Shown piece by piece: positions 17,893 to 27,200 of a stretch of 64,000 nucleotides of DNA. Under the pieces are notes generated by a model. It did no database searches and was not told where the DNA came from. It saw nothing but the letters and a program-made list of their open reading frames with translations. Position numbers and translations under genes: made by a program. The DNA is from Psychroserpens ponticola (GTDB taxonomy: Bacteria > Bacteroidota > Bacteroidia > Flavobacteriales > Flavobacteriaceae). Each line of letters starts with the position of its first letter. Within the stretch, counting starts at the first letter, position 1. The DNA lies in contig NZ_CP116221.1 in assembly GCF_023556315.2 (NCBI RefSeq), forward strand, positions 3,424,001-3,488,000, in the 5' to 3' direction.

Positions 17893-18606
17893 TTACAACA
17901 ATGACAACGAATTGAGCAATTTATCCTTATTAGATTTACTCACAGGAATGGTTTTTTTATTAATGGTCAAATAACCATCATATAAGGCATCAATTTTTTT
18001 GATGTTGATGATGTAGGATCGATGAACTCTTATAAATGTTGAATCGTTAATATTAGTTTCAACATATTTTAATGTTCTACTGATTAAAATTTTTCGATCT
18101 AATGTATGCGCATAACAGTAAAAATCTGAAGCTTCAAAAAAAAGAATATCAGCTTTACTTAGTTTGATGAATTCACTTTTGTTTTTTATGAATAGAGCCT
18201 CATCATCAACTGTAGTTTCAGTTTCAATTGTTGCATCTTCATTTAATTTAAACAATGCAATTTCAATATTGTTACGCAAACTTGCGATAGTGAATGGTTT
18301 ACTTATAAAACCTGCAGGTTTGGTTAATTTTACACGTTCTGTAGTTTCAGAATCTGTAAGTGATGTTAAAAACACATACGGAATATTAGACGTTTTCTGA
18401 AGTTTTTCAGCTACAGTAATGCCATCAACGGTTCCTTTCAAAGTGATATCAAGCAATACTAAATCAGGTTGTAGTTCATCAATATCATACAAAGCCTCCT
18501 TTCCGTTATTAGCCATGCCGCAAATGGTATACCCTTCTTGCTCTAGAGCTGTTTTTATTGTTCTAGCAATAATAGGTTCGTCTTCAACTATATATATAGA
18601 TTTCAT
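17893..18606 (-). CDS. LytTR family response regulator
   Basis: 237 residues. A receiver domain (about 2-117) has the acidic pair EDEP, the phospho-acceptor Asp in DLVLLDITLKG (about 53), a conserved Thr/Ser (FLTS) and a Lys (FISKPF). A LytTR DNA-binding domain (about 135-233) shows the FFEASDFYCYAHT and FIRVHRSYIIN signatures. The start at 18606 follows the kinase stop by one base, so the two are co-translated. It is the likely output partner of the kinase, and the adjacent LRR genes are candidate targets. Confidence 0.95.
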   Translation of the reverse strand: MKSIYIVEDEPIIARTIKTALEQEGYTICGMANNGKEALYDIDELQPDLVLLDITLKGTVDGITVAEKLQKTSNIPYVFLTSLTDSETTERVKLTKPAGFISKPFTIASLRNNIEIALFKLNEDATIETETTVDDEALFIKNKSEFIKLSKADILFFEASDFYCYAHTLDRKILISRTLKYVETNINDSTFIRVHRSYIINIKKIDALYDGYLTINKKTIPVSKSNKDKLLNSLSLL

Positions 18607-18607
18607 A

Positions 18608-20569
18608 TTATAATATATCACTTTCGTTTAAAACTATACTCACTTTTGTACCTTTTGGATCTGTATTTTGTAACGACTCGAAACTAATTTTTCCGTTTAT
18701 TTTTTCTGACAAATCTCTGACTAAGGATAAGCCAAGTGTATCTTTTTTATCGCTACCTTCTGAAATACCATTGCCATTATCAATAACTTCTAAAACAACA
18801 TCGTCATTGTTTTTTTTCAATGAAATTTCGATATAGCTATTGGTTTGTTCATCTGAAAAGGCATACTTCAAACTATTAGTAACCAGTTCATTAATAATTA
18901 AACCTAATGATGTCACTACTTCAATATCCATAATTATAGGTTCGACCATTAGCTTTTTTTCGATATTCGGAAGACTATAAGATGACAAAATATCAGTCAT
19001 TAAAGCTGTGATATAATCTTTACAATCTATTCCAGACGTGTGATCTTGCTTATATAATTTTTGATGCAAAACAGCCATAGAATTAATTCTGTTTTGTGTT
19101 TCTTGCAATGCTTTTGAAGCGGCTTTATCTTTTATAGTGGATGATTGTAAGAACAGTAATCCAGACACAATCTGAAAACTATTTTTAACACGATGGTGCG
19201 TTTCTTTAAGCAGCATGTTTTTTTCGCCAACAGTTTTTTCTAACAAGTTTTTTTGAGTTGCCAACAATTTACTTTTAGACCGGTTTTTTGAATATAAAAA
19301 TGTTAGTAACGATGCGATAATCAAACCTATTATTGCAAAAGACAAGTACAATTTACGCTGTTTCTCATTTTTTTCTGCTTCAAGTTTTTGTAAATCTTGT
19401 TCAACTTTAAATGCATATTCCATTTCGAGTTGGGTTTGCTTTTTTATATTTTTCTCATTGAAAAGTGAGTCCTTGGCTTTGAGGTAATCTTCATGATTAA
19501 TGAGTGAGGCTTCAATCAAATTTAGTTGTTTATTGGTTTTATATAAACAGTTACAAGCATTCATATACGCTTCTAAATCGCTTTGTTCTTTTGCTAATTT
19601 TTTTGAAGATTCACAATCACTTTTTGCGTTGAGATAGTCTTTTTGTTCTAAAAACAATTCTCCTCTATAATTTAATGCTAAGGCAAGTTTACCATCAAGT
19701 TGATTATCGACATAATAATCATGAGCATTATTTAGAAACTGTAATGCTTTAACATATTCACCATTTTTTGAATAAGCAAGACCAATTTTTAAATCGGAAT
19801 TAGCAATTAATCTGGGATGTGCTTTTCCTTCAATTTTTAATTCTTTTCCTCGCTCTGATGCACTTATAGCTTCATTAATATGTCCTGAATTTAAAAATGA
19901 CTCGCCTTTATTAGAAATAATTACACCAGCATTTACAATAGCGTTAAGCTTTAAAGCAGCTTCATAGGCATTATCGTAATAAATGAAAGCCTTTTCATAA
20001 TCTTCCATTTGATTATAAAAATTTGCTAAAGAATTATTTAACACTAAATTCTGACCTTTAAATTGATATTTTTCAGCTTCAGTAAAAGTCAAAGTATCTA
20101 TCTTATCCATTAAGTTTTTTGATTCTAGCATTGTAGAAATTGCTAAAACAACATTTCCTTTTTTTCGATAAATAGTGCCTTTTGAATTTAGAATTTTGGC
20201 TTGCAAAAAATGGAAATCTCCATCTTTTAAATAATCATTAGCCTTTTCATTATATATTAATGCGGAATCTAATTCAGAATTGAAGTAATAATAGTTTCCA
20301 AGTGAATAATACGATTGCGCTAAAAATTCTTTTTGATTTAAATCGGTTGAAATTTCTAAAGCTTTATCAAGTAACTTTTTGGTGTCAGTAACATATCTAT
20401 ATTTTCCAGCAAATCCAGTTAAATTACTAATTCGTTCTTGATTCGTTTGTAGTTTATCTAAATTCTGAATTATGGAATCTGCCGCTTTATTTAGTTTATT
20501 TGTTTCTTGTTGTGAAAACAAAAACAAAGAAAAACTAAGCGTAAAAATTAGCGATATCTTATACTTCAA
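18608..20569 (-). CDS. TPR-containing sensor histidine kinase (HisKA_2 type)
   Basis: 653 residues. A signal peptide (to about residue 20) leads to a periplasmic stretch of tetratricopeptide repeats (about 45-400, for example SYYSLGNYYYFNSELDSALI), then a single membrane helix (about 405-425), a coiled linker, a HisKA_2 dimerisation domain with the phospho-acceptor in KETHHRVKNSFQIV (about 453-467) and an HATPase_c domain with N-box IINELVTNSLKYA and G1 box DNGNGI. TPR sensors of this build are common in Bacteroidota. The signal is unknown. It forms an operon with the LytTR regulator. Confidence 0.95.
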   Translation of the reverse strand: MKYKISLIFTLSFSLFLFSQQETNKLNKAADSIIQNLDKLQTNQERISNLTGFAGKYRYVTDTKKLLDKALEISTDLNQKEFLAQSYYSLGNYYYFNSELDSALIYNEKANDYLKDGDFHFLQAKILNSKGTIYRKKGNVVLAISTMLESKNLMDKIDTLTFTEAEKYQFKGQNLVLNNSLANFYNQMEDYEKAFIYYDNAYEAALKLNAIVNAGVIISNKGESFLNSGHINEAISASERGKELKIEGKAHPRLIANSDLKIGLAYSKNGEYVKALQFLNNAHDYYVDNQLDGKLALALNYRGELFLEQKDYLNAKSDCESSKKLAKEQSDLEAYMNACNCLYKTNKQLNLIEASLINHEDYLKAKDSLFNEKNIKKQTQLEMEYAFKVEQDLQKLEAEKNEKQRKLYLSFAIIGLIIASLLTFLYSKNRSKSKLLATQKNLLEKTVGEKNMLLKETHHRVKNSFQIVSGLLFLQSSTIKDKAASKALQETQNRINSMAVLHQKLYKQDHTSGIDCKDYITALMTDILSSYSLPNIEKKLMVEPIIMDIEVVTSLGLIINELVTNSLKYAFSDEQTNSYIEISLKKNNDDVVLEVIDNGNGISEGSDKKDTLGLSLVRDLSEKINGKISFESLQNTDPKGTKVSIVLNESDIL

Positions 20570-20657
20570 AATGACTTAAATGGTTAGTGGTTATTAAAAT
20601 TAATGATTTTAAATTACTGCGTCATATAAAATTACACAAATAACAACGATGGACATT

Positions 20658-20674
20658 ATCAAAAAAAGGAAGCA
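20658..20674 (-). promoter_or_regulatory. LRR-promoter-like motif upstream of the histidine kinase gene
   Basis: GTGCTTCCTTTTTTTGAT on the minus strand resembles the GCTTCCACTTTTTTAT block upstream of the four-module LRR gene, and ACTTAGAAAT upstream of it resembles ACTTAAAGAAAT there. A CGCAGTAATTTAAAA block follows, but 16 bp further away than in the LRR promoters. Confidence 0.4.
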
Positions 20675-20730
20675 CCTCTTATTTCTAAGTAAAGTAATGG
20701 TTTTTTAAAGTGGAGTTATATATAAATAAA

Positions 20731-20754
20731 AAAGCACCCAAATTGGATGCTTTC
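20731..20754 (-). terminator. Intrinsic terminator after the BI-1 gene
   Basis: Minus-strand stem AAAGCA(T)CC / GG(G)TGCTTT followed by a T run, 20 bp after the stop codon. Confidence 0.75.
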
Positions 20755-20772
20755 ATATATAATTGATTCTGT

Positions 20773-21477
20773 TTAATCTCTAGACATAAAAATACTTAGT
20801 ATGTACCAAAATAGCAACATTAATGATGCAAATAAGCCTAAGGCAGCAGGTATATAATCTTCGGTAGTATATTTATTTATCAAATTAGAGGTTTGATATA
20901 AGATAGATCCACCAGCTAATAAACACATGGCAACAGAAAACCATAAGCCGAGATTAAATCCGAAAAGCGTTCCTGCAATAATTAAACCTATAGCAATAAA
21001 AAAACCTATTGTTAATCCTGTTTTCAAAAACGAAAAATCTTTCTTCGTTAGAAACACAACTGCCGACAATCCTGTAAATAACGCTAAAGTCACAATAGCA
21101 GCCTGATTTAAAATCTCAGGACCAGATTCCATATAGAATGCAGCAATATAAATAAGTGGTACAAAAATAAAAGCTTCGGCTAAAATGTAAAGTCCGTAAG
21201 CTAAATACTGAGTGCCTTTATTTGGTGAATTTAATGCCATTCGTTCAGCGTAATTGGTAGCAAACATAAATCCACCAAGCATGATTAACCAACGATACCC
21301 TTCAGTCATTGATAATGCAAAATCAACTATGGTTTCACTTTGCAATAACAAATATTCAAAGAGGATAAAAACGAGTACACCTCCAGCGACATGGCTATAC
21401 GTTTTTTTATAAAATGCGACACGATCTACTTCAGATAGTTCATTGAGTAAGACACGTTCTTGAATTTGATGTTCCAT
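20773..21477 (-). CDS. Bax inhibitor-1/YccA family membrane protein
   Basis: 234 residues with seven predicted membrane helices, the BI-1-like pattern of the TMBIM family (FYKKTYSHVAGGVLVF in the first helix and a C-terminal LFWYILSIF). Bacterial members such as YetJ are pH-dependent calcium leak channels or bind FtsH. The loops are short and the first 25 residues are cytoplasmic. It is monocistronic, and a 36-bp perfect palindrome lies 121 bp upstream of the start. Confidence 0.9.
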   Translation of the reverse strand: MEHQIQERVLLNELSEVDRVAFYKKTYSHVAGGVLVFILFEYLLLQSETIVDFALSMTEGYRWLIMLGGFMFATNYAERMALNSPNKGTQYLAYGLYILAEAFIFVPLIYIAAFYMESGPEILNQAAIVTLALFTGLSAVVFLTKKDFSFLKTGLTIGFFIAIGLIIAGTLFGFNLGLWFSVAMCLLAGGSILYQTSNLINKYTTEDYIPAALGLFASLMLLFWYILSIFMSRD

Positions 21478-21597
21478 AACTATATTGTTTCATTAGAAAA
21501 TGAATGTAAGAAAAAAGTCGGAGAATTAATGTATTCGACCTTAATAATTGGTTAAATATACTGTGTGAGTTACTTTCGGAAATACTCATTTTAAAAA

Positions 21598-21633
21598 AAT
21601 GTCATCGTAATATTGCAATATTACGATGACATT
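21598..21633. repeat. Perfect 36-bp palindrome
   Basis: AATGTCATCGTAATATTG is followed directly by its own reverse complement, with no spacer. It lies between the terminator of the Zn peptidase gene and the BI-1 gene. The lack of a loop and of a T-run after it makes a simple terminator unlikely. Confidence 0.85.
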
Positions 21634-21641
21634 GAAAAACA

Positions 21642-21678
21642 AAAAACCAAATAATGTTTTTTACATTATTTGGTTTTT
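21642..21678 (-). terminator. Intrinsic terminator after the Zn metallopeptidase gene
   Basis: Fifteen-base-pair stem AAAAACCAAATAATG / CATTATTTGGTTTTT with a seven-base loop and a T-rich tail on the minus strand, nine bases after the stop codon. Confidence 0.85.
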
Positions 21679-21686
21679 ATATAATA

Positions 21687-22391
21687 TTAATCTCGACCTC
21701 CAAACACTTGAAGTGCCCAATACAATAATGAAGCAAGTGCTCCAATTGCGGCAACTAAATAGGTTCTTGCTGCCCATTTCAAGGCATCTTCAGAACCTTT
21801 ATATTCTTCTGGTGTAACCATGTTTTTTGCTTTCAACCAAGCAAGTGCTCTATTGCTTGCATCATATTCGACTGGCAAGGTTATAAAACTGAATAAGGTT
21901 GCAAATCCCATAAATACTAAACCAGCAACAGCGACCCAATAACCCATTCCAACACCAGCAGCAGCTCCAAGAACTAAACCACCAATAACTAACCATTGAG
22001 ACATTCCAGAAGTGACACTAACAATTGGTACTAAAGCTGAACGCATTCCTAATGCACTGTAAGCAGTTGCATGTTGAACGGCATGACCAACCTCGTGAGC
22101 TGCTACAGCTGCTGCAGCTGCATTTTTTTGATTATATACAGCTTCACTTAAGTTTACTGTTTTGTTTTTCGGATTGTAATGATCTGTTAATTGACCTGAC
22201 ACTGAAATCACTTCAACATCACCTATACCATTATCTGCCAGCATTTTTTCAGCAATTTCTCTTCCACTCATGCCATTTCTTAATTGCACTTTAGAATATT
22301 TGGTAAACTTTCGTTTTAATTGATTGCTCACTAACCAACTAACTAAAGCTATAGCTCCAATTAGTATATAGTATCCCATCATTCCACTCAT
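21687..22391 (-). CDS. Zinc metallopeptidase (YugP family)
   Basis: 234-residue membrane metalloprotease. The zinc motif AAHEVGHAVQHA (HExxH, about residues 97-108) lies between an N-terminal helix (about 5-20) and two to three C-terminal helices. The RNGMSGREIAEKML segment and the DHYNPKNKTVNLSE stretch before the HExxH are typical of YugP-type proteins. The substrate is unknown. An intrinsic terminator follows, so it is monocistronic. Confidence 0.9.
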   Translation of the reverse strand: MSGMMGYYILIGAIALVSWLVSNQLKRKFTKYSKVQLRNGMSGREIAEKMLADNGIGDVEVISVSGQLTDHYNPKNKTVNLSEAVYNQKNAAAAAVAAHEVGHAVQHATAYSALGMRSALVPIVSVTSGMSQWLVIGGLVLGAAAGVGMGYWVAVAGLVFMGFATLFSFITLPVEYDASNRALAWLKAKNMVTPEEYKGSEDALKWAARTYLVAAIGALASLLYWALQVFGGRD

Positions 22392-22489
22392 AATATTAGT
22401 ATTAAAATTTATAATTTAAAGATAACAAAAAGTGAGCCAATTTTAGTGTAGGAAATTATGTCAGTACATTTTATGACATGCTTTTTTGA

Positions 22490-23590
22490 TTACATCGCAT
22501 CAATATTCCAATTGAATGCTTCTGCAATTTCTTCATATACAATTTTACCTTTAACAATATTTAAGCCTTTTGCTAGAGTTTCATCTTGTTCACATGCTTT
22601 TTGCCATCCCAAGTTTGCAAGTCGCAATACATAAGGCAAAGTTACATTTGTAAGCGCTAAAGTTGAAGTATATGGAACTGCTCCAGGCATATTCGCCACA
22701 CAATAATGAACGACATCATCAATAATATAAGTTGGATCTTCGTGAGTCGTCGCCTTGGTCGTTTCTATACAACCACCTTGATCTACAGCAACATCAACAA
22801 CCACAGTTCCAGGTCGCATCTCTTTTAACATATCACGTGTAATAAGCTTTGGCGCTTTTGCTCCTTTTATCAATACACCTCCAATAATTAAATCATGATC
22901 TTTAATACGTTTTCTAATATTATACTCACTAGAAAACTCAGTAACAACGTGGTTTGGCATCACATCATTGACATATCTCAATTGTTTCATATTGATATCC
23001 ATTATGGTCACATGTGCTCCTAAACCTGCTGCCATTTTAGCGGCTTGAATTCCAACAATTCCAGCACCTAAAACCAAAACTCTTCCAGGCGGAACACCAG
23101 GAACACCTCCAAGCAAAACGCCTCGTCCTTTGATTGGTTTTTCTAAATATTTAGCACCTTGTTGAATTGCCATACGTCCAGCAACTTCAGACATTGGTGT
23201 TAATAAAGGTAATGAACCATCTTTATCTTCTACAGTTTCATAAGCAATACAAACCGATTTGTTTTTAAGCATTTCCTTTGTCAAAATTTCACTTGATGCA
23301 AAATGAAAGTAGGTGAAAACGACATGTTTTGAAGTAATTAAAGGATATTCTTCTTCAATAGGTTCTTTTACTTTGACGATCATGTCGCTAGATGCATATA
23401 CCTCCTGAATGGTCTCTAGAATTATTGCACCAACATCTTTATAATCTTGATCTAAAAAACCACTTCCAAAGCCTGCATTTTTTTGCACAAATACTTTGTG
23501 ATTATTTTTAGTTAATTCGAAAACTCCAGCAGGAGTCATTCCAACTCTGTTTTCATTATTTTTAATTTCTTTAGGAACTCCGATGATCAT
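22490..23590 (-). CDS. ald: Alanine dehydrogenase
   Basis: 366-residue NAD-dependent L-alanine dehydrogenase, interconverting alanine with pyruvate and ammonia. The N-terminus MIIGVPKEIKNNENRVGMTP is the AlaDH/PNT signature. The substrate-binding Lys is in MIVKVKEP (about 75), and the NAD site is VLVLGAGIVGIQAAKMAAGLG (about 170-190). Length matches the family (about 370). Monocistronic. The 270 bp before the next upstream gene holds an imperfect inverted repeat. Confidence 0.95.
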   Translation of the reverse strand: MIIGVPKEIKNNENRVGMTPAGVFELTKNNHKVFVQKNAGFGSGFLDQDYKDVGAIILETIQEVYASSDMIVKVKEPIEEEYPLITSKHVVFTYFHFASSEILTKEMLKNKSVCIAYETVEDKDGSLPLLTPMSEVAGRMAIQQGAKYLEKPIKGRGVLLGGVPGVPPGRVLVLGAGIVGIQAAKMAAGLGAHVTIMDINMKQLRYVNDVMPNHVVTEFSSEYNIRKRIKDHDLIIGGVLIKGAKAPKLITRDMLKEMRPGTVVVDVAVDQGGCIETTKATTHEDPTYIIDDVVHYCVANMPGAVPYTSTLALTNVTLPYVLRLANLGWQKACEQDETLAKGLNIVKGKIVYEEIAEAFNWNIDAM

Positions 23591-23734
23591 AGGTTGATTT
23601 GTTTAATGGTTACCGAAAGAAAAATACGATGAAAATTTAAAGTGAACTTGTTGAATTTTCAGTTCTTGATAATTTTTATGAAATCCTCAAATTAAGGACT
23701 TTAAAATGCGAAGTTTTTAATTTTTGAAGAACTG

Positions 23735-23842
23735 TTCTCGATACGATTCTCCTGCGTCGAATCACTCGAACTGACGTTAATCTAATAATCAACTCACGTC
23801 TATTCGAGTGAATTGTGAAGCATGAACAATTTGTATCGAGAA
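23735..23842. repeat. Nested imperfect inverted repeat
   Basis: Outer arms TTCTCGATAC (23735-23744) and GTATCGAGAA (23833-23842) enclose inner arms TCACTCGAA (23762-23770) and TTCGAGTGA (23803-23811). The same two arm sequences occur at 51763-51880 with inner and outer exchanged. It lies between ald and the BamE-like gene. Confidence 0.75.
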
Positions 23843-23861
23843 GCTACTATAATTTAAATTA

Positions 23862-24227
23862 TCATTCTGTTGCCAAAGAAACCTTATACACCCTATTGTT
23901 TTTAAATGCGACAAGCAGTTGCTCTCGATTTGACTCAAAAAAACTTGGTGCTTGTCCTAGTCTATAAAGGAAAATATATTTCTCTTCTGAAAAGCTTGAA
24001 TTTGGTTCTCCTAAAAGAAAAAGGACCTCATCTTTAGTTTTATCTAGTAACATCTGTGATTCAATTATATGATCTACCATTTGATGACGTTTTGAAGGCT
24101 GAGTACTCCAAACATTTTTATCAAAACGTTCTTCAAATAAATAGATTAAGGACGTGCTTAATACAAAAGCTACAAAGAAGAACAAGCCTATCTTATCATT
24201 TCTCTTTAGCTTTTTTAGTTGTACCAT
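23862..24227 (-). CDS. Small membrane-anchored protein with a BamE/SmpA-like region
   Basis: 121 residues. A hydrophobic helix near the N-terminus (about 13-30) is followed by a domain whose LLDKTKDEVLFLLGEPNSSF, a tyrosine-containing strand, and VAFKNNRVYKV pattern resembles the SmpA/OmlA (BamE) fold. No lipobox Cys is present, so it would be anchored by the helix facing the periplasm. Its start overlaps the leuS stop by one base (TAATG), which couples the two. Function is unknown, and the fold assignment is tentative. Confidence 0.7.
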   Translation of the reverse strand: MVQLKKLKRNDKIGLFFFVAFVLSTSLIYLFEERFDKNVWSTQPSKRHQMVDHIIESQMLLDKTKDEVLFLLGEPNSSFSEEKYIFLYRLGQAPSFFESNREQLLVAFKNNRVYKVSLATE

Positions 24228-27200
24228 TATCCTACAATATTGACAATTTTACCTGGAACAACAATTACTTTTTTAGGAGTACGACCATCTAATTGTGCTA
24301 TGGTTTTTTCGTGAGCCATAACCGTTTTTTCAATATCGTCTTTACTCATGTCTAATGGTAATTCTAATGTGAAACGCATTTTGCCATTAAATGATATTGG
24401 GTAATTTTTGCTACTCTCTACCAAATGACTTGCATCAAATACTGGAAAAGCTGCTGTTGAAATCGATTCGTTGTTACCAAGTTTACTCCATAACTCTTCT
24501 GCTATATGTGGCGCGTAAGGAGATAATACTACTAATAAAGGTTCTAAAACTTCTTTACTGTTACACTTTTGAGCAGTTAACTCATTGACTGCAATCATAA
24601 ATGTTGACACAGAAGTATTGAATGAAAAATTCTCAATATCGTCTTCTACTTTTTTAATGGTTTTATGAAGTGTCTTTAAGTTGTCTTTTGTAGGTTCTGT
24701 ATCGTTGACATTTAAACCGTTGTCACCAACATAGAGTTTCCAAAGTTTTTTAAGGAAGCCATGCACTCCTGTAATACCAGCAGTATTCCAAGGTTTTGCT
24801 TGCTCTAATGGACCCAAAAACATTTCGTAAAGACGTAAGCTGTCGGCTCCATATTGTTTGCAAATGTTATCTGGATTGACAACGTTGTATTTGGACTTGG
24901 ACATTTTTTCGACTTCACGACCTACTTTGTAAACGCCATCTTCTAAAATGAATTCGGCATCTTTAAAATCTTCTCCAAATTCTCCATCATTTTTTAATCC
25001 TTCAATATCTAACTCATCTGAAGCATTAACGTATTGAACCTTTACGTGTAATTTATCTATATTAGAAACATGAATACTAATGCTTGAAAGTGAACTATCA
25101 TTTTTTTTAAATAATTCAATTTTATCTAAAACCTCTTTAGTTATATACTTATTAGAATAGTTTTCTTTAAAAAATTCATCTAACTCAATAAGTGATTTTC
25201 CTTTAAAAATATTATCCGAAACATATATTGATGGTAAAATACTCTTAATTTCATCAATATAATTTTCTTGTTTTTCGTTTTCTCCCTTTTCATAATGTCC
25301 TAAAGCACTTACGTTATACTTTACTCTATAAACAAAAGCACTAGTCCCCAAAATCATCCCTTGGTTAATCAACTTTTTAAAAGGTTCTTCAACATTCACA
25401 AACCCTCTGTCTTTCATAAACTTCACCCAAAAACGTGAGTATAATAAATGACCTGTGGCATGTTCGCTTCCACCAATGTATAAATCAACATTTTCCCAAT
25501 AGTTAAGAGCCTCTTCACTTGCAAAAGCTTCGCCTCTATTGGCTGCGTCTTCCATATATCTGAAGAAATACCAAGAACTTCCTGCCCAACCTGGCATGGT
25601 GTTGAGTTCTAGTGGGTAAATTCCGTTGTCTTGAGACGTCTCGACTGCGCTCGACGAGACAGTGTGACAAAGATCATTACTGACTATTGTATTTGTATTC
25701 GTATCCCAAGCCCAAACATCTGCACGACCTAAAGGTGGTTCGCCTGTTTCGGTTGGTAAGTATTTTTCAACTTCTGGTAAGACGATAGGCAAATGCTGTT
25801 TATCAATCATTTGTGGTTTTCCATTGACATAATACACTGGAAACGGTTCGCCCCAATACCGTTGTCTAGAAAATACTGCATCACGCAATCTGTAGTTGGT
25901 TTTACCTTCGCCTTGACCCAATTGTTCTAATTCGTAAATGGCACGTTTGGTCGCTTTTTTGTAGTTCATTCCGTTTAAGAAATCACTATTCGCAATTTTC
26001 ACATTGTCTTTCGCAGCAAAGGCTTCTTCAGAAATATCTACACCTTCAAAAATATTAGGAATATCAATATTAAAATGTTTCGCAAAATCGTAATCGCGTT
26101 GATCACCACAAGGCACAGACATGACTGCTCCTGTTCCGTAGCCAGCTAACACGTAATCACCAATCCAAATTGGAATGGGTTCTTTTGTAAAAGGATGCTC
26201 AGCATAAGCTCCAGTAAAAGCACCTGAAATAGTTTTTACATCAGCCATACGATCGCGTTCACTACGTTTTGCAGTGGCTTCAATATAGGCTTCAACCTCA
26301 GATTTTTGTTCATCTGTCACAATTTGTGACACGAGTTCGTGTTCTGGAGCTAAGGTCATGAATGAGACTCCGTAAATGGTATCTGGTCTTGTGGTAAAGA
26401 CTTCGATTTGATGAGACGTCTCGTCTGCGCTCGACGTGACAGATGGAATAACATTGAATGTTACACTAGCTCCAACCGATTTACCAATCCAGTTACGCTG
26501 ACTTTCCTTCAATGAGTCTGTCCAATCAATCGTATCTAAACCTTGAAGCAAACGTTCAGCATATGCTGAAATCCGCATACTCCATTGGGTCATTTTCTTT
26601 CGCATTACTGGATGTCCTCCACGTTCTGACACACCATTAACAATTTCGTCATTTGCTAAAACCGTTCCTAAAGCTGGACACCAGTTCACTTCAGTTTCAG
26701 CTAAATACGTTAATCTATATTTTAATAAAATCTCTTGTTGTTCTTCAGAAGAAAAAGCATTCCATTCTTCCGCAGTAAATTCATTTATATCATCATCGCA
26801 AACGACATTAACCGTTGTATTTCCTTCCGCAGAAAACTTTGAAATTAACGTATCAATGTGTTCAGCATGATTACGATCGTTGTTATACCAAGATTCAAAT
26901 AATTGAATGAAAATCCATTGCGTCCATTTGTAGTATTCAGGATTAGAAGTCCTAACCTCACGAGACCAATCGAATGAAAATCCGATACGATCTAACTGTT
27001 TTCTATAGCCTTCGATCACATTTCCAGCTTTATCAACGCCGCCTTCTATATTAACTCTTGTAGTATCTGCAGGATGCTGACCCGTTTGAATTGCATATTG
27101 TTCAGCAGGCAAACCAAAACTATCATAACCTTGAGGATGCAAGACGTTAAAACCTTTATGACGTTTGTATCTCGAATAAATATCACTTGCTATATAACCT

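Noticed and set aside
21598-21633. Terminator role for the 36-bp palindrome
   Set aside because: There is no T-run after it on either strand, and the Zn peptidase gene already has a strong terminator at 21642-21678.
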